A DNA stretch of 64,000 nucleotides from Cercophora sp. LCS_1 (taxonomy: Eukaryota; Ascomycota; Sordariomycetes; Sordariales; Lasiosphaeriaceae), in assembly GCA_036250225.1 (NCBI GenBank), contig JAPZLL010000008.1, forward strand, positions 558,001 to 622,000, in the 5' to 3' direction. The position numbers and the translations under genes were made by a program. Below are positions 10,885-22,018 of this stretch, in pieces. Within the stretch, counting starts at the first letter, position 1. The number at the start of each line of letters is the position of its first letter. The notes under the pieces were generated by a model that searched no databases, was not told the DNA's origin, and saw only the letters and a program-made list of their open reading frames with translations.

Positions 10885-12202
10885 CTATTCCGAGATGAAG
10901 GTCGCCTCGCTGAAGACATCGCCTTCCTCTGTGATCTCTTGGTCGCCAATTTTTAGCTTGAGCGAGAGCTTCTTTGCATGCGGCGAATACTGATCGGTGT
11001 TAGTAGGTTTCCAAATTCGAAGCAACGACAGAATCCATACCTGGTAGATATACGGCTTAGTGCCCGCAGCCGCAGCAACAATGGTCTTCACAAAGCCGGG
11101 AACCTCCGCCATGACGTCTATCCTGTCGAGCCTGGCCTCTAGCTCACCCTCAATGATGGCCTCTGCCGCCTTGCCATCCTTGGTCGTTCCCTTCCACTGG
11201 AACTTGATCTTGGTCGGTTCCGGCCAGTCGTTGGTGTTGTCACCCTTTGCCTCAACGTGCTTGACCTCTGCCAAGGGGCCCGCAAAGATGATCTCGCCAT
11301 CCTTGGCGATGCCGCCTACAGTCACCGTGGTCGAGCCATACGACGGAGGGGTTGTAAACTGCATGAGGACGGCAGAGTGGGTCGGGCCCTGGAAGTCGCA
11401 GAAGTTCCAGCGAGCAGCGGCGTGATGCGGCTTCATGCCCTGAAGAGCGTGGACGAAAAAGGCCTTGCCCTTGAAATCGATCGGTCCATCCTTGGTGGTG
11501 ATGGTTCCTTCAGCGACACAGCGGGGCCAGAAGGCATGCCGCATGGTGCCCCACGGGTTCTTGAGGTCTGTTCCGAACAGCGTCTTGCCCGTTTGGCCGA
11601 CCTGGAAGCCCGGCGCAGTCCTCTTGAGGGTCAGGTTAACAACCGCTCGGTCGTCGTTCATCGACTTGATCGTATACGTCGTTCCATCCTCGGACAGCTC
11701 GACCGCGCAGTCGTTCGCGTAGAAAGCTGTCTTGTCCTCGCTGAAGTCATGGTTGCTCAGCTGGGTCGAGCACCAGAGATGCTCCTTTGTCTTATCGAAG
11801 CTGAAGAGCTTGACGTTGAACTGACAGGTTGTTCGAATGCCGCTGTGCCTCGGGTTAGCTGCGCCATGTGCGTGGGTGGAGAGGGGACAAAACGCACACC
11901 ACGTTACTATAGATGACCTGGGCAAATGCGAGCTGGCCCTCATTCGACATAAAGTAGAAGCTCTGCGTCTCGACGCACGTCGAGTCCAAGGCCACCCATT
12001 TGAGGTCGTCCCTGGTGAGCTCGGTGTAAGGCGTCGTCTCGGCCTCCTCAGCGACCGATTTAATGGCCGAGGGTCCGTAGATAGGCTCCTGGGTACCGGC
12101 GACGTTGGCCACCCTGGCGCAGACAGAGTTAGGCTCGTGAGCGTACGAGGCGGGCGGAGGTGGGGTCTGTGACACTTACTGTTGCTGCACCCATTTGAAC
12201 AT
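10885..12202 (-). CDS. SVF1: Survival factor 1 (Svf1-like lipocalin-fold protein)
   Basis: Exons 12180-12202, 11898-12113, 11041-11842 and 10885-10989 give 381 residues. The N-terminus MFKWVQQQ leads into GTQEPIYGP, the hallmark opening of Svf1. Other family segments are CVETQSFYF, QVIYSNVVGIRTTCQF and the second-half block beginning NPWGTMRHAFWPRC. In yeast Svf1 supports survival under oxidative and cold stress and moves ceramide between ER and Golgi; it has two lipocalin-like barrels and no signal peptide. Introns are 12114-12179, 11843-11897 (GTGCGT donor) and 10990-11040. The last is 51 bases, in frame and free of stops, so retention would insert 17 residues. Its CTACTAAC branch site and good ends argue that it is spliced. 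The gene is divergent from the uL11m gene. Confidence 0.92.
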
Positions 12203-12688
12203 CTTGGAGGGGCGCTGGGGTTGGCGAGCTGGGAATGCGCAGAAAAGGGGTTCGCGATGTCGAGGACTGGATTTTTGCGTATCGCGTGATTCGAGAAACT
12301 GAAAAGGGCCTCGTGAGGTATTCACCGCCGTCTAGTTCGAGGGTTTTCTTCTAATAAAAGGGTCCAAACAGATAGGAGGGGCTAGGAAATGGTTGGTGGG
12401 CAGCCGTCCATTGCTGACTGGGGACGTCACTGCACACAGTGCAGAGCACTGGCGTACTCGGCAGGGGTCTGACTTTGTCTCTCTGGTGGCGTGCGGAGTG
12501 TGGCGTCTGGAACTGGTCGCTCGTGGCTGGCAGAGCGCGCTCGGGCCTTGCCGGTTCGGTCTCCAATTTTTTTTTCGGCGAGCTCTCGCGAGCATTGAAC
12601 GTCCCGAGCTCCGCATTGCCAAAACACCAACAAGTAGCCCGCCCCCGAAAGCTCTACCAGCACAACAACGAGGGATCGAATCGCCAAA
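12203..12688. promoter_or_regulatory. Shared divergent promoter of SVF1 and the mitochondrial uL11 gene
   Basis: The start codons of the two flanking genes face away from each other across 486 bases, so both promoters must lie here. No motif could be assigned with confidence. Confidence 0.6.
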
Positions 12689-13213
12689 ATGTCTAAAAAG
12701 GCTGCTGGGTCCGCAGCTGGCGGAATGGAGGCCGTGGTCAAACTTATCGTCGGTGCTGGGCAGGCGAGTCCTGGACCCCCGGTCGGCCCAGCTCTCGGGA
12801 GCAAAGGTCTCAAGTCTATGGACTTTTGCAAGGTTAGTTTACTCAAACTATGGCATCTGTGCCTTCCTAAGCAGTCATAGGAGTTCAATGCTAGAACCGC
12901 ACACATCAACCCCGGGACCCCGATGCCGTGCCGAGTCACGGTCAGGCCAGACAGATCCTTCCACTTCGATATTCGGACACCTCAGACATCCTGGCTGCTC
13001 AGGAACGCTGCAGATCTCCCAATGGTGAAGGGGCACCGAAAAGGAGCCAGCCGGCCAGGCCACGAGACAGTCGGAACCGTCAGTCTCAAACACGTTTACG
13101 AAATCGCCAAAATCAAGCAGACCGAGCTCAGGTTATCCGGGTTGCCCTTGGAGGGCCTCTGCCGAGGAATCATCTTCCAGGCGAGGTCAATCGGCATCGC
13201 TGTTGTCCCTTAG
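12689..13213 (+). CDS. MRPL19: Mitochondrial large-subunit ribosomal protein uL11m
   Basis: Exons 12689-12832 and 12881-13213 give 158 residues, the usual length of uL11m. The first exon carries the L11 N-terminal RNA-binding signature GQASPGPPVGPALGSKGL, and the second continues EFNARTAHINPGTPMPCRV. The C-terminal three-helix domain that binds the 58-nucleotide GTPase-centre region of large-subunit rRNA is complete, ending in a short IIFQARSIGIAVVP tail. The protein is nucleus-encoded and acts on the mitochondrial ribosome stalk base. No long presequence is seen, as is common for this protein, whose basic N-terminus may serve for import. The 48-base intron has a GTTAGT donor. Cytosolic uL11 is excluded by the bacterial-type GPPVGPALG spacing. 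Confidence 0.93.
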
Positions 13214-14580
13214 AGCAGCCCTAGATGGTCAATGGCGTTGGGTCGTTTCAAAATACATACGGGATTGGGGGGAACAACAGTTGGCGTGCCATTGGCGGGG
13301 CCGCCCTGCATATTGGAGGCTGTACCACCACATGTAAGAAGCATGTAAGACTTTGAATGGAGGGCAATGGTACTCGGTGAGAGTGGGCGCCGGCTATCCC
13401 CGGGCCCAGGCGGAGCAGGCTGCATCAGCCATATCTGCCGTCTTGACCGGTGCAGACCGGACACCCTTTACGTCCCGGGCGTGCCGATCGCAGAGTTTAT
13501 TCCCTTGTGGCGGTCCAGTCGGCTGTTTGATATGACAGATTATTGCTTGAACGTCACACAGGAATACTGATTCTGGCGGCGCCCCAGTTGCACCAAAAAA
13601 GTATAGCTGTCCGTTTCCGGCGACGATTCGGGAGAGATCGCACGCAGGGCAGACGCAAATTACAAAGGCGCTATAATAACTTGATTTGCTTGCCCTTCCC
13701 TGGCTGTAATGTTTTCCTCAGCTACAAAGCCGCATCGTTGAACAATCGGTGTTTTGAACGCCGTTTCGTGCCGCCTCCTTTCGGTGGCGTTGTGCGAAGC
13801 ACACTATCTGAGATTCAGGGGTGCACTCCCCGGAGAGATTGGACGGCTGACGGCCACCAGCACCCGCCAGTTCGGTGCTGAGATCGACGACGCAGGCAGC
13901 ACAGTCCCACTCCGTGCTGCTTGCATTCCGTAACCACCACTCATTCGCATTCCAGTCGCACCCGCCCATCGGTGCTTCCGGAACCGCCGCTCGGCCTCCG
14001 GACCCTTCGGTCTCAACGGCCCCGGGCCGGAAGCATCTGAATCCTCGCCAAAACGGCCGCTGCCTCCACCTCGACGTGGCAACAGCCCAAGCCCTTGGCA
14101 GACGCTGTTCGCGCCGCGAGTCAGTGCTGTCGCGAAAACTTCGACGGGCAGCACGCCTCAATTAGAAAACACTTTAGTCAGGGCCCACCTGCAACCCAGG
14201 AACAGGCGCAGCCAGGGACGCTCCAGGAAGGCCCATGAAAGAAAAAAAAAGGCACCCGCTTGGTACTTGTCATTGGAGGCAAAAGCAAGGAAAACGCACA
14301 GGTCTGGGCGTACCCGGCAAGTACTCTTTTCTGAACAGCCCCACCCTGCCTTGATCGCAACGACGAGGGGCTGTAGCTTTCTCAGCGCCGTTCCGTCATC
14401 TTTGGTTCGACCATTCTCTTCGTCCATTACTTTTTTGGGGGCAACTGTTTTCGTCTTGACCCCAGAGTCGGAATATCCTCGCAATCCCGCAGCGCCGTCG
14501 TCTCTTCTCTGCTCCCCTCTTGCAGGGACACTAGGCAAAGCGTTCGCCGACATTTCCCGTGCGAATCAGGACCCGAAATC
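13214..14580. other. Intergenic region upstream of the kinase gene
   Basis: 3' flank of the uL11m gene followed by the promoter and leader of the kinase. No coding signal was found. The last 250 bases are pyrimidine-rich, consistent with a leader. Confidence 0.5.
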
Positions 14581-17280
14581 ATGGCCGCCAACGCTGGAGC
14601 GGCGGATCAGCAGCGCCAACAGGGCCTTTTGGCGCAAGAAGGTGAGCAGTCGAGCGGTCCGAGACAGTCTTTCTACCCCTCCATCCTTCGGCGGACCCCC
14701 ACGCAACCTGTGATATCACAGCTCGAGGATGAATGGACGAAAGACCCGAGCAGCACCGAGACATGGCCAGCGCATTAGACTGACTTGCAATCTGTGATGG
14801 ATCCAGACATTACCCAGAAAGATATGGCGGATGCACCCGCCGAGCCATCGACGCCCGCCGTGCGCTTCAAGTCGACAATCGAGGAGATCGCACCCGAGAA
14901 CACCGGCGCAGGGCCCCCGCCTCCACCCGTTATCAGAGAGCACCCGCTCGGAGAACCCGGCGAGGTGACGCCCGAGCAGATTCGGGACCTGTCGAAGCGG
15001 TTAAACGCCTGCCCCCTGCAGGAGCGGCGCATGAGCATCTTCTCGTACGAAGCCTTCTCGCTGCCGCCGTCCAGAGTACGTCATGCCTCCGGGCCCATCG
15101 CCACCCCGCTCGCCGCGGACATAGCATCGTGGACCATGGGAGATTGGAGCCGAGGATGAGCGGATCGCTCGGAACCCGGCTAGCGTCCCTAGTTTTTCGA
15201 TGCTCCGCCTGTCCCTTTTGCCAGCATGCCAAAATTGCTAACGCTCCCACCACCAGACTGCTTCGCATGATGAAGACTCCCGCGAACCGAGCCGCGAAGC
15301 AACCCGGAGCTCGGCCGGCCACAACTCACCACGCCTGCCCCCAAGCATGAGGAGCTCCGAGATGCACACCCCTCCCCTGACCCCGGCGGGGACCGAGTCC
15401 GTCACCGAGGGCGATCTGCAACGGGAGCATCGTGCCCACCACGACCGAGACCGCGTTGGCCGTACCCCCGATATCATCACCCCGCAAGACTCATCCTCAC
15501 ATGAGCCCGCGTCCCCCGCCCGGCCGCCGAACCAACAAGCCGCCTCCTCGGAGCAACCGTCGCCGAGATCTGTTGCCTTTTCTGAGAGAGAACACCTCCA
15601 TGCCAACGTAGGCGATCACCGAAAAGGCCTCTTCTCCTTGGGCCCGGGGACCGCCTCCCCAAGCGGCTCAGTCCCCGTCTCCCGCGAGTCATCTCCTTCA
15701 CGCATCACCCCCGCCTCGCAGTTCTACACGCGCCAGCAACTCCCACAGGGCGACCTCAACGACCCATACGCCGCGGCTAGGCGTCAAGCGCAAAACACGG
15801 CCCCGCACTCCGTCGAGCCCCGATTTATGTTCTCCCGAAAGAAGAAATCTTCTTCCCCGAGCTCATCCACCATCAGCCTCCCGAGAGCTCACGACCGGCG
15901 CCATGGTCGACGCGAGGAAGACGACAGCATCGGTGCTCATAGCAGGTCAAGCTCCATGGCCAACCTGACGCGGTTCTTTAAGGTTGGGCCGAAGGCGAAG
16001 CGCAGCACCTCACCAGCGCCATCGGTCAGGTCAGAACGAAAAACACCACCGGGAAGCAAAGCGGGGCCTGTGCAAATGCCGTTTGGGGATGACCACGGGT
16101 TGTCGTCCAAGTACGGCAAACTCGGAAAAGTTCTCGGCGCTGGCGCTGGCGGGAGTGTCAGGCTGATGAAGCGCGCCGAGGATGGTGTCATATTTGCGGT
16201 GAAGGAGTTTCGACCTCGACACTCGTACGAGACGGAGCGGGAATATGTCAAGAAGCTCACGGCCGAGTATTGCATAGGCTCGTCGCTCCATCATGGAAAC
16301 GTGATTGAAACCCTCGACATTGTACAAGAAAAAGGAAAGTGGTACGAGGTCATGGAGTACGGCCCATACGATCTTTTTGCCATCGTCATGACCGGAAAAA
16401 TGTCGCGAGAGGAAGTCACATGTTCCTTCTTGCAAATCCTCAGCGGAGTGACCTATCTCCACAGCATGGGACTTGCGCATCGCGATCTCAAGTTGGACAA
16501 CGTGGTCGTCAGCGAGCACGGTGTTATGAAGATCATCGACTTTGGCAGCGCCCATGTGTTCAAATACCCCTTTGAGAGCGGCCTCGTCCTCGCCTCTGGT
16601 GCGTTGCCCCTCCCCCTTTTCCAACCAAAACAAGACTAACGGAAATAGGTATCGTCGGCTCAGATCCCTACCTCGCCCCCGAGGTCTACGACGAACGCAA
16701 ATACGACCCTCAGGCCGTCGACATTTGGTCCCTGGCGATAATATACTGCTGCATGACCCTCCGCCGCTTCCCGTGGAAGGTCCCTCGTCTTACCGATTCC
16801 TCGTTCAAGCTTTTCGCCGCGGAACCTTCCCCTGGCCACGACCCGAAGAAACTCATGCTCCCGCCCGCCGCCTCGACAACGGCCCTCAGCGACGTTCCCG
16901 CTCGTGATTTTGATCCTAACGCGTTTAGGTCGACTCCCGACCGGGAAAAGACGGAAGACCACCACCATCATCAAAGGTCTTCCACCACTGAGGGAGGGAG
17001 TGGTGGAGGAGGCAGCGGAGCTGCAGAGGGCAAGAGGGAGGTGGTCAGAGGCCCCTGGCGCATTCTACGATTACTTCCGAGGGAGAGCAGACATGTGATT
17101 GGGAGGATGCTGGAGATTGACCCCAAGAAAAGAGCAACGATGTCAGAGATCCTGGATGATCCCTGGGTCGCCAACACGATCATCTGTCGCCAGATGGAGG
17201 GCTGCGTGGTCGTCAAGGGGGAAGACCATACCCACATTTTGGAGCCGCCAAGCGGGGGCAAAGAGGAAGCAAAGCCGTGA
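14581..17280 (+). CDS. Serine/threonine protein kinase of the HAL/NPR family (Hal4/Sat4-like)
   Basis: Exons 14581-14641, 14807-15075, 15257-16598 and 16649-17280 give 767 residues. The first 390 residues are Ser/Pro/basic-rich and likely disordered, as in Sat4/Hal4, Hal5 and Npr1. The kinase domain spans about 395-730: glycine loop GAGAGGSV, the ATP lysine in FAVKEF near 424, HRDLKLDN near 517, DFG near 537, and then GSDPYLAPEVY and VDIWSLAIIYCCMTLRRFPW, which are characteristic of this fungal family. An insert in the C-lobe is rich in His, Ser and Gly. In yeast such kinases stabilise plasma-membrane transporters such as the Trk potassium system; the same role here is inference. Exon 1 was joined to exon 2 because the splice keeps frame (GAAG/GTGAGC to CAG/AC). 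An alternative start at 14797 would be shorter. Confidence 0.87.
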
Positions 17281-18355
17281 ATCGGGACTTTGCGGAAACC
17301 GGTGTATGAGTAAGAGGGTTGGGGTGGTATGAGGAGGGGCAAAGATGGCGAGGAATCATATGGCGTTTTGGTACAATGTATGGCGAAGCGTGCTGCTTTT
17401 TTTTTTATCACCGCTCTTGTCTGCATGGGCATATCTTTTACAGAGCTTGGACAAGATGGGCGGGGGCATTGAGCGGTTGGTTGGGTTACGGTTTACATTG
17501 TGTCCTATTGGTACTTTCATGTCTCAGGAGAGAGAGAGAGATGGAGATGGCATCGCTAGACGTAGATGGAATGATTGGCATATTCACCTTACGATCATTT
17601 TTTGTCATATACACTTATCGCTTGTAACTAGATTATCACATGGAGGTTTGGTGAGATTCGGACAAGATAATCTCTGAGGTGAATATGAATATCCGGCACA
17701 CACATATGTAGGTGAAGTAGGGTATTGCATTATTCTATCACACCAATAGAGCTAAAATGGCCCGTAAGGTATCATCAAAGCCATTACTCCTCTTCAGGTT
17801 CCTCTCGTATCATCATTGTGAACATTCAACATTACGCATCTAGACATCTAGGCATCTAGTGGGACCCAATTCTACCCGAATCGTCCTCGTGAATTCCAAT
17901 TCTCCCCAATCGTGACTCATTGGCAACATGGCCGTCACTAATAGGGAACGCATGTTATACCTCGTCCAGCTTGGGGTATCGAGAATCCAAGGAGAAGGCC
18001 GGTCGGTTGACTCCGTGACAAAGGGGACAAAGGGCAGTGGGTTGTGTGGGGGATCGAATCGGTATCTTGGTCCATTTTCGTGCGCATTTTCCAGTCATTC
18101 TAGATGGGGTTTGCAGGGTGAGGGGCTGCTGTCGGTCAACTGTCTAGGAAGACGTCGACGACAGCCCTAGATCCTGGTTACATCCACACGCTGGGGCACA
18201 TTGCCGGACTTGGACTGCCGAAACGAAAGTTAGGCTCCGTGGCCGGGGTTTCCATCGGTGCTCGTATCTTCACGAGCTGAAGTAACCTTGGCCAAATGGC
18301 CAAATGGCCAGGGGCGGGTTGGTAGTTTCGTAGCCAGTCGCTCCCACGCGGTCTC
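17281..18355. other. Intergenic region between convergent genes
   Basis: 3' flanks of the kinase (+) and the Zn2Cys6 regulator (-). It is AT-richer around 17580-17860. It has a small tandem repeat of GGCCAAAT units near 18290. No gene was seen. Confidence 0.5.
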
Positions 18356-20828
18356 CTAGTCAGAGTGGGAAAGAAGCAGTGTCGAACAGAACAAGAGCTC
18401 GAGTGATCGAGTATCCGTTGGCGAAAACTCAGTGTTTTCTTGCTTGTCCTTGACGTAGGCATCTGTGGCTCGATTAGCTAAGGTCAAAGCTTGGTTGAAT
18501 CTCATCAACTCACAGTCAAGGTCGATCGCCTCGAAATACCCCTTGATTACCGGGTCTTCCTCTTCGGTGACCAGCTTCCCGTCCGTCTCCGAGCACTTTA
18601 GACGTGGCTGTGCCTTTCTGATCTCCAGAAGCATGCGGAGCAGGTTCGCGATGACAGCGCCCTGCCCCGCAAAGCTGCCGGGCTCCTTGGAGAGCGGCCA
18701 CGAAGGCTTGAGGTTCTCCTGCTCCCAGGCCTTGAACCCCCATGTTGTCTTCTCCACGCAATGAAGGAGGAGGATTGTGGTAAGGTACATGTTAAAGTCG
18801 ATCTTGACTTTGCTGTCCTGGAGGACACGCTGCATCCCGGCAAGGAGCGCTTTGCTGGTGGTCGCTGTCTTTCTCTCAATTGCAGCACCGAGCTGGAGAC
18901 AAATTGTGGTGAAGGTATCTTTGTCAGTATCCTCCTTGATGTAATGGCTAATTGTTTGCGTGTCCTTGTCCACGATCACGCCAATGACCCACTGCTGTTC
19001 TCTGTCCAGCATCTCCACGTAGCCCCAGAGCTCGAGCGCTTTTCTAAGGAGCTCGTCGTTGTGAGCGGTTGCGATATCGTAGGCGGTCTGAAGCGTGACT
19101 TTGCTGAAGTGGGAAGGCTCCCTCGCAATGAGCTCTTGGAGGTTTGCGCGCATGTAATTCTCGATTCTAGCGGGAAGATCTTGGCCCTCACTGTCGAGCA
19201 TTGCGATGGAATGCTGGGCCACGCTGTTCCCTGAGAGATCGGCATCGGATTTGATTTCATCTTGAATGCTAGTCTCCTGTTGGAGAGCCGTCACTTGCAT
19301 TCTGGCTTCTTGACCGTCGAAATGGGAAAGCTCGACAATGCAAGGACTGTTGCTGAGGGTCATGTTTTGTTTCATTGAGTTGATACGGCTCTGTGCGAGA
19401 ACAATCTGAACCGATGCTGAATATAAATCCAACTGCTCATTGAATTTGGTTCTTATGCACCCTGAGCGCCAGATTCGTGGAGAAAGGACTCTTCGGCAAG
19501 TGTCGCACGGCTCGCCTTTGGAACATGTCTTCCTCAGAATCCTGCACCGTATGCAGGCTCCGATCTTGCGCACGTCTTTGACTTGCTCCCTTCGTTCAGG
19601 GGTAAATCTCTGCCGAGAATGTCGAGACTTGGCCGAATTCGCCTCAAGACGACCGAGATGAAAGCCACCTCTGACCATGGAACCAGCATTCTGAATCATT
19701 GTGGCTTCGGCTACCGGTGATGCCTGGTATGACTCTGTGGTGTAGGTGATCTCACCCCATGGCTGACTGGCTCCTGTCGGTAGTGGGGTGGGTATCGTAG
19801 TCGGAATGAATTGAGACTGATCAATCGGACTTTGGGGGAGGCTATTCACAGCTGATGCAACCACATCGGCCGGGGCTTCGACTGCAGCCACAGCAGCTGC
19901 AGCAGCTGCTGCGGCGGCGGCAGCATCGGTAGCAGCAACAGTTGCAGTGGCAGCTTCAGCGGCAGCAGCAGCATCGGCACCGAGCAACTGGGGGTCGAGG
20001 AGGCCGGGATGCATGCGAGCGGTTGCTGCAGCGGCAACCGTGAGGTTGGTCGGCTCGGTGTTGGCATTATCGATACTGGAATTATCTGCCTGGAGCAGTT
20101 CGCCTATCCGCTCATCTTCCGTTTTCTCTGGATCATGATCTGTTGCTCGCAAGTCAGAATATGGCAACTTGGAGATGGTGAGGGAGGATGGGGAGGGGGA
20201 CTAACCCTTGACATCGGAGAAGACATGATTGTCTGGACCCTCGACGACAAGCTGATGGTGAGCTTCCAAGCGGTCTACCGCAAGGGCGGCAGATGGCGAG
20301 CTGTTCACATGCGCTAGCAGCGAGGAAGAGGCGGGTTGGATGTCGTCGCTCTTTTCATGTTGATTGATCTGCCTCGAGACTTCGGCGAGGACACCTAGCG
20401 CAGTCCACTCGTGTTGCCTGATCATGGGCAGATCCACTGAGGTGCCATTGACTTGGTCCTGAGTCTGTTGGCTCTGTTGCCCTTGTTGGTTCTTTTGGCT
20501 TGCATCACTCATGCCAGAAAGAGCCAAGAGGGCGCTGACTCGTTCAGACTCGCTGATTGCGGGACATTTCTTCGTCAGATGGCTCGTCAAGGTATCGATT
20601 CGGCCTCGCGGAAAGTGTTCACCGCACCTGAGTGAGCGCCATTGTTAGCGATCACGATCCATGTCGGCGACGGGGCGGCGAGCGGTGAGCTGCCGTGGCG
20701 GGGTGCGCCAGGGACGGAGGAAGGCGGTCTTACTTTCTGCAGGTATGCGGATACCTGTTGCTCTGGTCAGGAAGCTTGTCGCCTCGAATAAAATACTTCA
20801 AAATCAGAGCATTAGGCCGTCTCCCCAT
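18356..20828 (-). CDS. Regulator with BED-like zinc finger plus Zn2Cys6 binuclear cluster
   Basis: Exons 20734-20828, 20206-20627 and 18356-20139 give 766 residues. Residues 1-56 form a conserved fungal module: MGRRPNALILKYF, then YPHTCRKCGEHFPRGR and TSHLTKKCP, a C-x2-C...H-x4-C BED-like finger built across intron 20628-20733. A second cysteine module follows the alanine-rich tract: C-x2-C-x6-C-x5-C-x2-C-x12-C (CIRCRILRKTC, CDTCRRV, WRSGCIR). It resembles Zn2Cys6 but has a last spacing longer than the usual 6-8. The C-terminal half is helical without a clear fungal-TF middle-homology motif. Polyalanine near 19870-19990 is encoded by GCN repeats. The architecture is known in other ascomycetes, but targets are unknown. 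The gene diverges from the lipase gene across 1.2 kb. Confidence 0.83.
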
Positions 20829-22018
20829 TTTCTCGGCAATTGGCCTCTCGGCGCATTCGTGACAGCAATTGCTGGATCTTGGCGCGCGCTGCACGGTTGC
20901 TTGAGAGATGTAGAGGGGTCTGTGATGGAGTGAAAATACTGCCGGTCGAAAAAAGTTGGCGGTCAGGGCTTAGTCGCCGGGCCCCTGCAACCCGGCAGCG
21001 GCCTGAACAAATGGTGGCTCGTGTGCGGTTAGTCACGTGACTTTCCATCATCGAGATCTAGCTGGCCCCACTTGCCTTGAATGTTTTCAACGTGCACGCA
21101 CAACAGTTTTTTGGTCACCACCTGTAATCATTTACAACGGGCCTTCAAGTATTCCGTTCCTTTACTCCCTAGCAGTCAAAGACTAGTGCTAAGGATTCGT
21201 AAATTGGCCTGACATGTCCAGGTTCTCAGGGAGGAAGTCTACATGAAGCACTGACCACACCCCGCAATCCAATAAATCCGGCCAGATGAAGACATTCTCG
21301 CCTCTGCTCGCCAAGTCCGATGTAGTGTGGGAACGGGACTGGTGGCTCTGGGTTTTGGTGTTTGATGATCTCACTACGGCAGCGAACCAATGCTGAGCCG
21401 GTGGTTGCTCGTACGGCTCCAGGCGGGCTAGCCTGCCAACGCATTTGGCTGGTTTGACATGTGAGAGAGTCAGCAGCATGTTCCGCAGCGGATTTCCTGC
21501 TGCCCAATGACACAACGTTCAGCCTCACATCACTCAGCTTGGGTGAGAGATGTAGATTATCTGCAAATGCCACCTTCTTTTTCTTCCTCGTTGTGTTGAT
21601 GCAAGCCGGACCCCTCTTTGCAGTCAACGCTAAATACACAAGCTTTTGCTAGCTGTTCCTCGATCCCCGTTTGCTCGGGAACCCTGCCATTTTATCGCGT
21701 GCCCTGCCCAGTCGGTCTTGGAACCAAAACCACCTGGGCACTTTGGAGCCACTCTCCGGCGTTCCGGTTTCCCTGTTTCCACCACACGCTCAAACATCTT
21801 CTCTCCATTAAACGGCCAACGGCAGACTCAGTTCCATAGCCAGAGCGCAAGACAACATCCCCTGCGCAATGGATGATTGATGCGGCGCCTCTTCAACCCC
21901 ACCAACCACTTTGCGACGTCGCGACGCCCGCTCTGTCGGGCCTGCCGCATTCTCGGTTGCGTTTGATGCGCCGGCTCTTTTGCTGCAGGGCGCATAACCC
22001 CTGTCGACCGGACCGACG
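20829..22018. promoter_or_regulatory. Divergent intergenic region of the zinc-cluster regulator and the lipase
   Basis: Promoters of both flanking genes must lie in these 1.2 kb. The region contains a perfect GTCACGTGAC palindrome (listed separately) and CT-rich tracts before 22019. Small frames here show no domain signal. Confidence 0.55.
21032..21041. promoter_or_regulatory. E-box palindrome GTCACGTGAC
   Basis: A perfect 10-base palindrome with a CACGTG core, about 200 bases upstream of the zinc-cluster regulator start. Such cores are bound by fungal bHLH proteins (Cbf1, Pho4 and SREBP types). Binding here is inference. Confidence 0.4.
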
